A program made the translations under genes and the position numbers. The notes beneath the pieces were generated by a model. The model worked only from the letters and a program-made list of their open reading frames with translations. It was not told the origin of the DNA and searched no databases. A stretch of DNA of 64,000 nucleotides from JANYGA01 sp031420415 (GTDB lineage: Bacteria; Vulcanimicrobiota; Vulcanimicrobiia; Vulcanimicrobiales; Vulcanimicrobiaceae): positions 62,001-126,000 of the forward strand of contig JANOMT010000012.1 in NCBI GenBank assembly GCA_031420415.1, in the 5' to 3' direction. Below, piece by piece: positions 16,455 to 24,604 of the stretch (positions within the stretch are counted from its first letter, which is position 1; every line of letters begins with the position of its first letter).

Positions 16455-17330
16455 CTACGTCTTCGCCGCGGCGGCGCCAGGCGCCGCATCGATGCCAAGA
16501 ATCGCAAGGTCGTCGCTCCCGTGACCCCCAGCGATGAGCGAGTCCATGCGCGCGACGATCGCGGGAAGCGCGTACAAAGTGCGACCACCGGTGGCCGCAG
16601 TCTCGGTCATGAGACGCGCATCTTTGCGTGCCATCGTGAGCTCGAAACGTGGCGCGAAATCACCGTCGGCCATCATCTTCCCACGAAGTTCGATCGCTGC
16701 CGTCGGTTTGAAGTGTTCGAAGAGTTCGACTGTTTCACGAGCGCTCAAACCGGCGCCGCCCGCCGTCGCGAATGCATCGGCGAGACCCGCTGCGATGAAA
16801 AATAACATCTCGTTCCCGGCAAGCTTGAGTGCCGCAGCTTTTTCCGCACGCTCTCCGACGTACCAGAGATGGCCCGTCATCTTTTCGAGATCGGCGCGTA
16901 CGCGATCGTACATCGCCTGCGTTCCCGCAACCATCATCATGCCCGTAGCGTCTCGCGCAGCCGAAGGTCCCATAAACACCGGTGCGTGTACGAAGCCGAT
17001 GCCGCGTTCGTGCATGCGCGCGAAACGCGCGATCGTCGGATGAGGCGCGACCGTCGTGTGATCGACGACGATCGTCCCCGGCTCGATCCCATCTACGATC
17101 GCATCGAGCATCGCATCGACCGATGCATCGTCGTTGAGCATGAAGTGAATCCGTTGCGCGCCACGTAGCGCTTCGCGCGGATCTTCAACTGCGTGTGCTC
17201 CGAAGCTCTCGAGCGCCTTCGCTTTCGCGAACGTACGATTCCACGTCGTAACCGATTCGCCACGCTTGCAGAGCGCTTCGACGAAGCCCGAGCCCATAAG
17301 TCCTGTGCCATACCACGCGATGTGTGCCAT
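16455..17330 (-). CDS. NAD(P)-dependent oxidoreductase, 3-hydroxyisobutyrate dehydrogenase family
   Basis: 291 residues. An N-terminal Rossmann motif AWYGTGLMGSGFVEAL, then TWNRTFAKAKAL, VVDHTTVAPHPTI, the substrate loop HAPVFMGPSAARDATGMMMV, and the catalytic lysine in LKLAGNEMLFF. The C-terminal helix ARKDARLMTETAA completes the beta-hydroxyacid dehydrogenase pattern. The substrate could be 3-hydroxyisobutyrate, tartronate semialdehyde or glyoxylate-type acids; sequence alone does not decide. The start is ATG 17330. It is translated just before the MaoC-like gene. Confidence 0.88.
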   Translation of the reverse strand: MAHIAWYGTGLMGSGFVEALCKRGESVTTWNRTFAKAKALESFGAHAVEDPREALRGAQRIHFMLNDDASVDAMLDAIVDGIEPGTIVVDHTTVAPHPTIARFARMHERGIGFVHAPVFMGPSAARDATGMMMVAGTQAMYDRVRADLEKMTGHLWYVGERAEKAAALKLAGNEMLFFIAAGLADAFATAGGAGLSARETVELFEHFKPTAAIELRGKMMADGDFAPRFELTMARKDARLMTETAATGGRTLYALPAIVARMDSLIAGGHGSDDLAILGIDAAPGAAAAKT

Positions 17331-17377
17331 ATCGTACGATTTCGCGCATGCAACGCGACGTCCCGGTCGCAGCGCGA

Positions 17378-17914
17378 TTACGTGCGAGGTTGCGATTCGA
17401 TGAGGACGGGCGTCCGTCGCGGACGCGGAATGCCGGTGACGGTCGGTCGCGGCATCGACACGGACGTCGGCGCGAACGTCGGCACGGTGCCGGGCTCGGG
17501 TGGCTGATACGGCATGGGCGAGAACGGAGCGATCGCCTCCGGCACGATGGAGACGAAGAGCGTGTGCGCTCGGGCGTCGTACGCGACGCTCCCGCCGAGC
17601 GCGCGAGCGAGCGACGCGAGCGGGATTCTCGCATCGTCGAATGGGACACACGGGGCGATGGAATACGCCCGATCGTCTCCCGGCGACACGCTCTTCTCGC
17701 GAGCGAGCCGCACGACGAGTTCGCGCGCGCCACGCGCGATGCGAATTTCGGCTCCCCCTGCGATGCAATCGATGCGCTCGGCGAGATCGCGCACGAATGG
17801 GTCGATGGGTACCATCGTCACACCGCGCACGATCGTCGCGGGTCTCGACGCGTCGATTCGGCGACCGTTAAGCACGACGGTAACGATCGCGTCGGCAACG
17901 ACATCCGCGATCAC
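17378..17914 (-). CDS. Protein with copper amine oxidase N-terminal-like domains
   Basis: About 178 residues. Two repeats of the stalk-like beta domain found at the N-terminus of copper amine oxidases and in many exported proteins are visible: VVLNGRRIDASRPATIVRG then VTMVPIDPFVRDLA, and ARIPLASLARALGGSVAYDA then HTLFVSIV. The C-terminus is rich in proline (PYQPPEPGTVPTF, RPTVTGIPRPRRTP), like a linker. The domain normally acts outside the cytoplasm, but with the GTG start at 17914 no signal peptide is seen. The true start may lie elsewhere, since only 18 bases separate it from the divergent YihY gene. Function unknown. Confidence 0.6.
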   Translation of the reverse strand: MIADVVADAIVTVVLNGRRIDASRPATIVRGVTMVPIDPFVRDLAERIDCIAGGAEIRIARGARELVVRLAREKSVSPGDDRAYSIAPCVPFDDARIPLASLARALGGSVAYDARAHTLFVSIVPEAIAPFSPMPYQPPEPGTVPTFAPTSVSMPRPTVTGIPRPRRTPVLIESQPRT

Positions 17915-17932
17915 GCGTGGGTCTCGCGCGTA

Positions 17933-18730
17933 ATGCGCACGTTTGCCGTCTTCAAAGCTGCGGGATATCGCTTCGGTGCCGACGGGTGCGCGTTTTTCGC
18001 GCAGGCACTGGCGTTTAACGCCGTCTTCGCCGTCTTTCCGATCGTCATCCTCACGGTCGCCGCGCTCGCATCGATCTTCGGCGGCAAGGCGGGCGAGGCC
18101 GATACGCGGGCACTCATCGCGAGCCTCGCACCCGGCATCCAAGATGTGCTGTACGAAAATATCAGCCAGATCGTCGCGTTTCGCGGACTCTCCGGCGCGA
18201 TTGCCGTCGTCGCGCTCTTATGGTCGGGCAAGAATCTCTTCCAAGGCCTCGCCTACGCGCTCAACCGCGCGCTCGGCGTGCCCGATGGCCGCCCGCTCGT
18301 CGCCGATATTTTGGTCGCGCTCGTCATGCTTCCCATCATCGGCACCCTCTTCATCGTCGCGACGATCGTGCCGCTCGGTATCACGTTCGTCGTGACCTAC
18401 GGCGGGTTCCGTCACGCGGAGATCCTCACCCAGGTCGTCGGCTACGCAACGGGCGTCATCTTGATCTTCGTCATTACCGTCGTGCTCTACACGTACTTGC
18501 CGAATAGAAAAGTCAAACCGGGTTTCGCGATTCCCGGAGCCATCTTCGTGACCGTCGCCTGGGAGATCGCCCAAGTCGCATTCGCACTCTACACATCACA
18601 CGTGGATTTTCGCCACGTTTACGGCGCACTTGCCGCGCTCGCGCTCCTTCTCGTCTGGTTCTATTACATGGCTTCGATTTTTCTTTTCGGTGCGCAGTTG
18701 AGCGCGCAGTGGGCCGAGCAACATTCGTGA
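17933..18730 (+). CDS. YihY/virulence factor BrkB family membrane protein
   Basis: 265 residues with about six transmembrane helices. FFAQALAFNAVFAVFPIVILTVAAL is the conserved first helix, LWSGKNLFQGLAYALNRA the central motif, PNRKVKPGFAIPGA the loop before helix 5, and YGALAALALLLVWFYYMASIFLFGAQL the last helices. All match the YihY/BrkB family. Its members were once proposed as RNase BN, and the transport or envelope role is unsettled. It overlaps the downstream exported-protein gene by four bases (GTGA). Confidence 0.88.
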   Translation: MRTFAVFKAAGYRFGADGCAFFAQALAFNAVFAVFPIVILTVAALASIFGGKAGEADTRALIASLAPGIQDVLYENISQIVAFRGLSGAIAVVALLWSGKNLFQGLAYALNRALGVPDGRPLVADILVALVMLPIIGTLFIVATIVPLGITFVVTYGGFRHAEILTQVVGYATGVILIFVITVVLYTYLPNRKVKPGFAIPGAIFVTVAWEIAQVAFALYTSHVDFRHVYGALAALALLLVWFYYMASIFLFGAQLSAQWAEQHS

Positions 18731-19755
18731 GACTCTTGTTGTGGTTCGCGATTTTCGCATGCGCGCTTCCCTTATTCGGCGCCGGATTCGGGGCACCGGG
18801 CGTCGTCGTCTATCCAATTACGAGCATGGGCGGAAACGATCCATCGAGCGGCGGCAACATCGCCCTCCTCATCGCGACGAAGCTCACCGAACTCGGCGGC
18901 ATCACGGTAAAGCCGTCGACACCGGGCACGCCGCGCGCGCACTATCTCGATACGGCGCTCGCGCTCGGCGCGGACTACTATGTGACGGGTTTTCTATCAC
19001 CGGTCGGACTCGACAATTCGCTGATCACGCAAGTCGTTTCGACCCAGAGCGGAAGCGTCGTGTTTAGCGCGACGACCAGCGTCCATACCTACGCCGACGC
19101 AATCGCGCAAGCCGACGTCATTCGCATGGCAATCCTCCGCCACGCCGACCGCGGACTTGCGGCTTTCGACGCACCGCCGATCGCGCCGAGCACGTCGCCG
19201 CCTCCGCTTGCAAAGAACGGTAACGTGAACCTAACGAAGGCTCTGCGCAAACGAGCAAAACCTGCCTCGACGGCCATCACGCCCGCGCTCGCGCCAACCG
19301 AAGCGCCCATGTCGGCATCGGCCGCAAACGCGACAACGGGCCCGACATCGGCGACCGCGACGCGCGTGCAGACCTTACTTTTTGCTGCGAGCGGCCCGCT
19401 CGACGAGCCGAGGCGGCGCCTCGCAACGGCGGCGCTCGAACGCGCACTGGGTCGCCTTGGCGTCGCGACCACAACGCTCGGCATCGCGCAGGAAGGCTAC
19501 GAAGGCCGCGCGCGTGAGCTCTGCCGGGCACGACCCGGAACGACGTTGCTTTTGGGATCGCGGCTCGAGCTTGAAATCGCGCGCGCGCGTGCGCTCCGGA
19601 CGAAACTCGATATCATCGCGTACGATTGCGCGAGCCACATCGTCGGTCGCGCCCACGGGACCGGCTATGCGACGCGCGCCGAAGGTCTCGCGATCGCTAT
19701 CGATCGAGCTGCCTCCGCCGCGAGCGCGCTCGTCGTCAAAAGACTTTTGCCCTAG
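18727..19755 (+). CDS. Exported protein of unknown function
   Basis: 342 residues. The GTG at 18727 overlaps the YihY stop. A signal peptide (VRLLLWFAIFACALPLFGA) is followed by VVVYPITSMGGNDPSSGGNIALLIATKL and ALGADYYVTGFLSP, a pattern reminiscent of small periplasmic domains that look up and report a status value. An A-, P- and T-rich linker sits near residues 150-215 and a second alpha/beta-like region (TRVQTLLFAASGPLDEPRRR) follows. The two halves may be related domains of one fold. I do not recognise a family. Coupling with YihY suggests an envelope function. Confidence 0.65.
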   Translation: MRLLLWFAIFACALPLFGAGFGAPGVVVYPITSMGGNDPSSGGNIALLIATKLTELGGITVKPSTPGTPRAHYLDTALALGADYYVTGFLSPVGLDNSLITQVVSTQSGSVVFSATTSVHTYADAIAQADVIRMAILRHADRGLAAFDAPPIAPSTSPPPLAKNGNVNLTKALRKRAKPASTAITPALAPTEAPMSASAANATTGPTSATATRVQTLLFAASGPLDEPRRRLATAALERALGRLGVATTTLGIAQEGYEGRARELCRARPGTTLLLGSRLELEIARARALRTKLDIIAYDCASHIVGRAHGTGYATRAEGLAIAIDRAASAASALVVKRLLP

Positions 19756-19778
19756 ACGCCGTCGCGTCGCGCGAGCGA

Positions 19779-20285
19779 TCAGCCATCGAGTAAGCCTTCG
19801 GGTAACTCAGTCGCAATCGTTCGCTCGGTACGATCGATGTGTTTAATAAAGGCCTTTACCATTGGTACGAGCGCACGTTGGGTCCCCACCACCAGACAAT
19901 CCTGTGCGGGAAAATGCTGCACTGCAACCACGATTCCGATCTCGAGCCCCGTCGCATCGACGAGCCGCATCCCGACGAGTTCGGCGTCGAGAAACTCTCC
20001 GGGGGCGAGTTTGATCTCACCCGCTACGCCGAAGAGTTCTCCCCCTACGATCTCGCGCGCGCTCTCGGGTGTGATGATCCCTTCGAATGCCAGCAAAAGC
20101 CGCTCGTGATGGCGCCGCACGCTCGCGCAGCGCAATTCACGAGCGCCGGGACCCGAGCCCATCGCGACGACCTTGCCGGCCGCGAATGCGTGCTCACCAA
20201 GCGCCGTCGGCAAAAATTTTATCTCGCCGCGAACGCCAAAGACGCCCGTGAGTTTGCCGAGGGAAACGCGCCTGGCTGTGTTCAC
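19779..20285 (-). CDS. rimM: Ribosome maturation factor RimM
   Basis: Assists assembly of the 30S head by binding S19. 168 residues. SLGKLTGVFGVRGEIKFLPT is the N-terminal beta-barrel motif of RimM. The PRC-barrel C-terminal half starts at GEFLDAELVGMRLVDATGLEIG and ends in ALVPMVKAFIKHIDRTERTI. The GTG at 20285 is used; AGGTCC lies ~10 bases upstream. It is the last gene of the fab/ribosome operon. The usual downstream genes trmD and rplS are absent, and a convergent gene ends 23 bases away. Confidence 0.92.
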   Translation of the reverse strand: MNTARRVSLGKLTGVFGVRGEIKFLPTALGEHAFAAGKVVAMGSGPGARELRCASVRRHHERLLLAFEGIITPESAREIVGGELFGVAGEIKLAPGEFLDAELVGMRLVDATGLEIGIVVAVQHFPAQDCLVVGTQRALVPMVKAFIKHIDRTERTIATELPEGLLDG

Positions 20286-20322
20286 GATCGTCGACGGACC
20301 TGCGGATTTGGGAGCTGCTGCG

Positions 20323-20913
20323 CTAGGATGGTTCCGCAGCGTCGTCGTGCGCTGCCGTATGCGGAGGCGCGATCGGCGCATCGAGTTCGTCGTCGTCTTC
20401 TTCATCGCCATCGACGATGTCGACCGTGACGCGACCCTCGGCTCCGGCACGTACGATCGTGCGCAGGGCCTGGGCGACACGACCGCCGCGGCCGATGACT
20501 TTGCCGAGGTCGTCGGGATCGACCTCGAGTTCGAGCACGGCTCCGCGCTGATCGGGATGTAGCTCGACGTAGACCGCATCGGGCTTGCTCACGAGTTTCT
20601 TCGCCAGAAACGTGAGCAACTCAACCGCGCGTGGATGCGCGATTTCGTCGGGCAACGGATCGCGTTTGACGGGCTCGCGACGCCGGAACGGGCGATGATC
20701 CGCACCGGGTGCACCCGGAATCGGCGGTGTCAGGGGGCCGTTGCCACCTTCGCGACCACCGCGTCGGCGTATCGGGCGCTCGTCTTCGGGCTCGATCTCA
20801 TCGATGATCGTCTCGCCCGTCGAAATCGTGCGCGCGCCGAGCGTGGACGTGCGTTCTTCGTCTTCGGCAACTTCGTCGCCGAAAAGGCCGAACTCGTCGT
20901 CGAAGGCGCTCAT
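20323..20913 (-). CDS. khpA: KhpA-type KH-domain RNA-binding protein with long N-terminal extension
   Basis: 196 residues, whereas KhpA (YlqC) proteins are normally about 75-80. The KH domain lies near residues 88-165: HPRAVELLTFLAKKLVSKPD, LELEVDPDDLGKVIGRGGRV (with the GxxG loop GRGG) and AQALRTIVRAGA. Before it is an acidic segment (EDEERTSTLGARTISTGETI) and an Arg/Gly/Pro-rich disordered stretch (RRRGGREGGNGPLTPPIPG). A further acidic tail follows the KH domain. It is placed between rpsP and rimM exactly as in other bacteria, so orthology is secure. The extension may add protein or RNA contacts. KhpA partners KhpB in small-RNA and division control elsewhere. Confidence 0.88.
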   Translation of the reverse strand: MSAFDDEFGLFGDEVAEDEERTSTLGARTISTGETIIDEIEPEDERPIRRRGGREGGNGPLTPPIPGAPGADHRPFRRREPVKRDPLPDEIAHPRAVELLTFLAKKLVSKPDAVYVELHPDQRGAVLELEVDPDDLGKVIGRGGRVAQALRTIVRAGAEGRVTVDIVDGDEEDDDELDAPIAPPHTAAHDDAAEPS

Positions 20914-20916
20914 CGT

Positions 20917-21213
20917 TTAGCTCGCGCTCTTATCGGATTTCGGCTTGCGTTTGACCTCGGAGATCGGGCCGCGTTCGACGAGACCTTTGGCCGCGAGGAG
21001 ACGTCGCACGGGATCCGAGGGTTGAGCGCCCTTGGCCAGCCACGTTTTGACTTTCTCTTCGTCGATGACGATCGTCTTGGGTTCCGTACGCGGATTGTAG
21101 TGGCCGAGGATCTCGATGAAGCGACCATCGCGCGGCGCGCGGGCATCGGTAACGACGAAGCGATACGTCGGCTGTTTCTTCGCGCCCATGCGGCGCAGGC
21201 GGATTTTGACCAT
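20917..21213 (-). CDS. rpsP: 30S ribosomal protein S16
   Basis: 98 residues. The start VKIRLRRMGAKKQPTYRFVV is a near-perfect S16 signature, followed by DGRFIEILGHYNPRTEP and the WLAKGAQPSDPVRRLL helix. It lies three bases upstream of khpA and downstream of ffh in the classic ffh-rpsP-khpA-rimM order. Confidence 0.97.
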   Translation of the reverse strand: MVKIRLRRMGAKKQPTYRFVVTDARAPRDGRFIEILGHYNPRTEPKTIVIDEEKVKTWLAKGAQPSDPVRRLLAAKGLVERGPISEVKRKPKSDKSAS

Positions 21214-21250
21214 GGTATTCTGTCGTGCTCTCTTTGAGGCTGCGGGTGTG

Positions 21251-21272
21251 CCCCAAGCGGAAGCGCTCGGGG
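21251..21272 (-). promoter_or_regulatory. Stem-loop between ffh and rpsP
   Basis: In the 73-base ffh-rpsP gap the minus strand can form CCCC-G-AGCG / CTTC / CGCT-T-GGGG, an 8-pair stem with one internal mismatch. No T-tract follows, so it is not a simple terminator. It may be an RNA processing or regulatory element ahead of rpsP. Confidence 0.35.
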
Positions 21273-21286
21273 AAATCTGAACGGCG

Positions 21287-22618
21287 TTAACGGCCGCCGA
21301 GGCCGGGAATGCTCGGCATTTTCGGACGTTTACCGCCGCCGAGCTGTTTCATCATCGCTTTGGACTGCTCGAAGTTCTTCACCAGCTTGTTCACGTCGGA
21401 GACGTGCGTTCCGCTTCCGAGGGCAATACGGCGGCGTCGGGACGCATTGAGAATATCGGGACGGCGACGCTCCAGGCGCGACATCGAGCAGATGATCGCT
21501 TCCACGCGACCGATATCTTTCTCGTCGATTTCAAAGTCTTTAGGCAACGCTTTCGACATGCCCGGGATCATTTTGAGAATGTCCGTCATCGAGCCCATCT
21601 TACGCACGGTGCGCAGTTGGTTGAGAAAATCGTCGAGCGTAAATTCGTTCTTGCGAAATTTTGCTTCGAGGTCTTTCGCCTGCTCGACACTATAGAGATT
21701 CTGCGTCTTCTCGATGAGCGTGAGCACGTCGCCCATACCGAGGATCCGTGATGCCAGGCGATCGGGATAGAACGGCTCCATCGCCGAGAGTTTTTCCCCG
21801 ACGCCAACAAATTTGATCGGTGCGCCGGTGATTTTATAGATCGATAGCGCTGCGCCGCCGCGCGCGTCACCATCCATCTTCGTGAGGATGATGCCCGTGA
21901 TGCCGAGGCGTTCGTTGAAAACTTTTGCGACGGCGGTCGCCTCTTGGCCGGTCATCGCATCGGCGACGAAGAGAATCTCGGTCGGTTTGACCGCGGCCTT
22001 CATCTTCTCGAGTTCGCCCATGAGCGTATCGTCGATCTGCAGACGACCCGCGGTATCGACGATGACCGTCGGAATGCCGAGCCGCTTCGCCTCGGCGACG
22101 CCGTTCCGCGCGATGGCGACGGGATCGTTCGATTCTTCGGCATAGACGGGCAGATCGATTTGCTTGCCCAGCGTCTGCAACTGCGCGATCGCGGCCGGAC
22201 GATAGACGTCGGCTGCGACGAGCAAGGTGCGGCGACCCTGCTCTTTGAGACGCAGCGCGAGCTTGCCTGAGTGCGTCGTTTTTCCCGAGCCTTGCAGACC
22301 GACCATCATGTAAACGGTTGGCGGCGCGTCGGCGAATTGCAATCGCGCTTGCGCGCCGCCCATGAGCGTCACGAGTTCGTCGTGCACGATCTTGATGACC
22401 GATTGTCCCGGCGTCAGCGACGCGAGCACCTCGGCACCGACGGCCCGCTCTTTGATCGCAGCGACGAATTCCTTCGCGACGGACAAATTGACGTCGGCCT
22501 CGAGGAGCGCGATGCGAACTTCGCGCGCCACATCGTTGACGTCGGATTCCGTGAGCGTGCCGCGACTTCCAAGACGTTGGAAGATCGCGCCGAGACGTTC
22601 GCCGAGTGCTTCGAGCAA
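21287..22618 (-). CDS. ffh: Signal recognition particle protein Ffh
   Basis: GTPase that, with 4.5S RNA, targets nascent membrane proteins to FtsY. 443 residues. The N domain has DVNDVAREVRIALLEADVN. The G domain has GLQGSGKTTHSGKLAL (G1, with His in place of the common Thr-Ala), VAADVYRPAA (G2), DTAGRLQIDD (G3) and TKMDGDARGG (G4). The methionine-rich M domain spans SMTDILKMIPGMSKAL to KAMMKQLGGGKRPKMP with the RNA-binding SRLERRRPDILNASRRRRIA. The start is a TTG at 22618 with GAAGG upstream in the end of acpP. It lies inside the long fab-ribosome operon. Confidence 0.96.
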   Translation of the reverse strand: MLEALGERLGAIFQRLGSRGTLTESDVNDVAREVRIALLEADVNLSVAKEFVAAIKERAVGAEVLASLTPGQSVIKIVHDELVTLMGGAQARLQFADAPPTVYMMVGLQGSGKTTHSGKLALRLKEQGRRTLLVAADVYRPAAIAQLQTLGKQIDLPVYAEESNDPVAIARNGVAEAKRLGIPTVIVDTAGRLQIDDTLMGELEKMKAAVKPTEILFVADAMTGQEATAVAKVFNERLGITGIILTKMDGDARGGAALSIYKITGAPIKFVGVGEKLSAMEPFYPDRLASRILGMGDVLTLIEKTQNLYSVEQAKDLEAKFRKNEFTLDDFLNQLRTVRKMGSMTDILKMIPGMSKALPKDFEIDEKDIGRVEAIICSMSRLERRRPDILNASRRRRIALGSGTHVSDVNKLVKNFEQSKAMMKQLGGGKRPKMPSIPGLGGR

Positions 22619-22620
22619 GT

Positions 22621-22875
22621 TTAGGCCTTCGGCGGAGTCGCGTCGATCTTGGACACGGCGTCGCCGACGGTCTTAATCTTTTCCGCTTCTTCGTCGGGAA
22701 TATCGATATTGAACTCGGTTTCGAACGCCATGACGAGCTCGACGAGATCGAGCGAGTCCGCGCCGAGGTCGTCGGTGATCGATGCTTCCACCGTCACTTC
22801 GGCTTCGTCGACGCCGAGCTGTTCTGAAATGATTTTCTTGACCTTATCGAAGGTCGTACCGGTTGCTTCCGCCAT
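22621..22875 (-). CDS. acpP: Acyl carrier protein
   Basis: 84 residues. Carries growing fatty acyl chains on phosphopantetheine attached to the serine of GADSLDLVELVM. It also shows VKKIISEQLGVDEAEV at the N-terminus and an acidic overall composition. ATG 22875 has a strong ribosome binding site (AAGGGAG, 5 bases away). It sits between fabG and ffh. Confidence 0.97.
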   Translation of the reverse strand: MAEATGTTFDKVKKIISEQLGVDEAEVTVEASITDDLGADSLDLVELVMAFETEFNIDIPDEEAEKIKTVGDAVSKIDATPPKA

Positions 22876-22913
22876 GGATCTCCCTTGTGGTGCGCGCCGC
22901 TTTTGGCGCGCCG

Positions 22914-23666
22914 TTACATCAAAAAGCCGCCGTCGACAACGATCGTTTGACCAGTTACGTATCGGGCGGCATCCGAGCATAAAAAAGTGACGACCCCGCT
23001 CACGTCTTCGGGGCTTCCCGCTCGCCCGAGCGGGATCGTGGCCAAGTAGTGAGCGCGTGCCTGCTCCGGCATCGATTCGGTCATTGCCGTTTCGATCAGA
23101 CCCGGCGCGACGGCGTTGACTCTTACGTTCCGCGAGCCCAACTCCTTCGCTACCGACTTCGCGAGCCCGAGCAGGCCTGCTTTCGAAGCCGCATACGCGG
23201 CTTGCCCCGCGTTGCCCGCGACGCCGACGATGCTCGAGACGAGGACGATCGACCCGATACGCTGCTTCATCATGGGCTTCGCGACGGCGGTGCAGAGAAA
23301 GAATGCCGATTTCAGATTGACGTCGAGCATCCGATCGATATCCGCAGGCTTCGCGCGCATGATGAGGCCGTCGACCGCCTGTCCCGCATTCGCGACAGCG
23401 ATATCGACGCGACCGAATTCATGCTGCGTCTTTGCAACGAATGCATCGACCGCTGTGGGGTCCGCGACGTCGGAAACGATCGTAAGAATGCGTGCCCCAT
23501 CGCGTGCGGCTCGCGCTTGCGTCGCCGTTTCTTCGAGTGCTGCGAGATCGCGGCCGACGATCGCGACGTCGGCACCGTGGCGCGCGAGATCCACGGCGAT
23601 CGCGCGACCGATACCGCGACTCGCGCCCGTCACGAGCGCGGCACGACCGGCGAGATGGCCGCTCAC
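22914..23666 (-). CDS. fabG: 3-oxoacyl-[acyl-carrier-protein] reductase
   Basis: NADPH-dependent reduction of beta-ketoacyl-ACP. 250 residues. ALVTGASRGIGRAIAVDLA is the cofactor glycine loop, ANAGQAVDG the NAG motif, SIVLVSSIVGVAGNAGQAAYAASKAG contains catalytic Ser, Tyr and Lys, and the C-terminus ends TGQTIVVDGGFLM as in FabG. The start is the GTG at 23666, overlapping the fabD stop as GTGA. Confidence 0.96.
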   Translation of the reverse strand: MSGHLAGRAALVTGASRGIGRAIAVDLARHGADVAIVGRDLAALEETATQARAARDGARILTIVSDVADPTAVDAFVAKTQHEFGRVDIAVANAGQAVDGLIMRAKPADIDRMLDVNLKSAFFLCTAVAKPMMKQRIGSIVLVSSIVGVAGNAGQAAYAASKAGLLGLAKSVAKELGSRNVRVNAVAPGLIETAMTESMPEQARAHYLATIPLGRAGSPEDVSGVVTFLCSDAARYVTGQTIVVDGGFLM

Positions 23667-24604
23667 GCAATGCTCCCGGCGGTCACGAGTGCCTGCAATT
23701 TTTCCACGCCACGATCGTCGCCCACGTGGATTGTTTTGGGTGCGCCGTCGAGCCTTTTTAGGAGCGGCGCGAGAACGGCCGACCCGCCGAACTCGACGAT
23801 GAGATCGAGACCCTCGGCAACGAGACGCTCGGCCGTGGCATGCCACAATACTTCATCGGTAATCGAACGCACGAGGTTCGTGCGAATCGTTGCCACATCG
23901 TGATAGGGGAGCGCGTCGACGTTGGAGATGACGGCGAACGTCGGCAACGCGATCGTCGCTGCGGCGACGAAGGGCGCGAAACGTTCGCGAGCGGGGATCA
24001 TCAGTTCGCTGTGCCACGCGCCCGAGACGTTGAGCGGCACGACGCGTTTTGCGCCGAATTCCAGCGCGATCTCTCCCGCGGCGGCAACGGCGTTACGATC
24101 GCCGCTGATAACGATCTGCCCAGGTGCGTTGAAATTCGCGAGCACGACGCGTCCGGCGGAACGTGCCCGCGCGACCGCGTCGCGAAGTTTTTCCGGCTCG
24201 AGACCGAGAACCGCGGCCATCGCTCCAGGTGCGCGTTCGGCCGCATCCTGCATCGCGAGGCCGCGTTCGGCCACGAGCGCGAGTGCGTCTTCGAACGTGA
24301 GCGAACCCGCGAGCGTGAGACTGCAAAATTCGCCGAAGGAATGGCCCGCGCTCGCGATGACACCGAAGGAAGCCCCGAGCGCGCTCGCGAGCGCATAGTT
24401 GACGACGTAGATTGCGGGTTGGCTGAACTGGGTCTCGCGGAGCTTCTCTTCGGGACCGTTCCGAACGAGCTCGAGGAGATCGTAGCCCAGCACCGCGCGC
24501 GAACGGCGAAAGAGATCGGCTGCCACGGGATATCGTTCCGCGATCGCTCCACCCATACCGACCGCTTGCGATCCCTGTCCGGGAAAGACGACGCCGACGC
24601 GCAT
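23663..24604 (-). CDS. fabD: Malonyl-CoA:ACP transacylase
   Basis: Loads malonyl groups onto ACP. 313 residues. RVGVVFPGQGSQAVGMG is the N-terminal motif, SAGHSFGEFCSLTLAG carries the catalytic serine of GHSxGE, and the second catalytic histidine lies in NVSGAWHSELM. The ATG at 24604 overlaps the fabH stop by one base (TGATG). Confidence 0.96.
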   Translation of the reverse strand: MRVGVVFPGQGSQAVGMGGAIAERYPVAADLFRRSRAVLGYDLLELVRNGPEEKLRETQFSQPAIYVVNYALASALGASFGVIASAGHSFGEFCSLTLAGSLTFEDALALVAERGLAMQDAAERAPGAMAAVLGLEPEKLRDAVARARSAGRVVLANFNAPGQIVISGDRNAVAAAGEIALEFGAKRVVPLNVSGAWHSELMIPARERFAPFVAAATIALPTFAVISNVDALPYHDVATIRTNLVRSITDEVLWHATAERLVAEGLDLIVEFGGSAVLAPLLKRLDGAPKTIHVGDDRGVEKLQALVTAGSIA

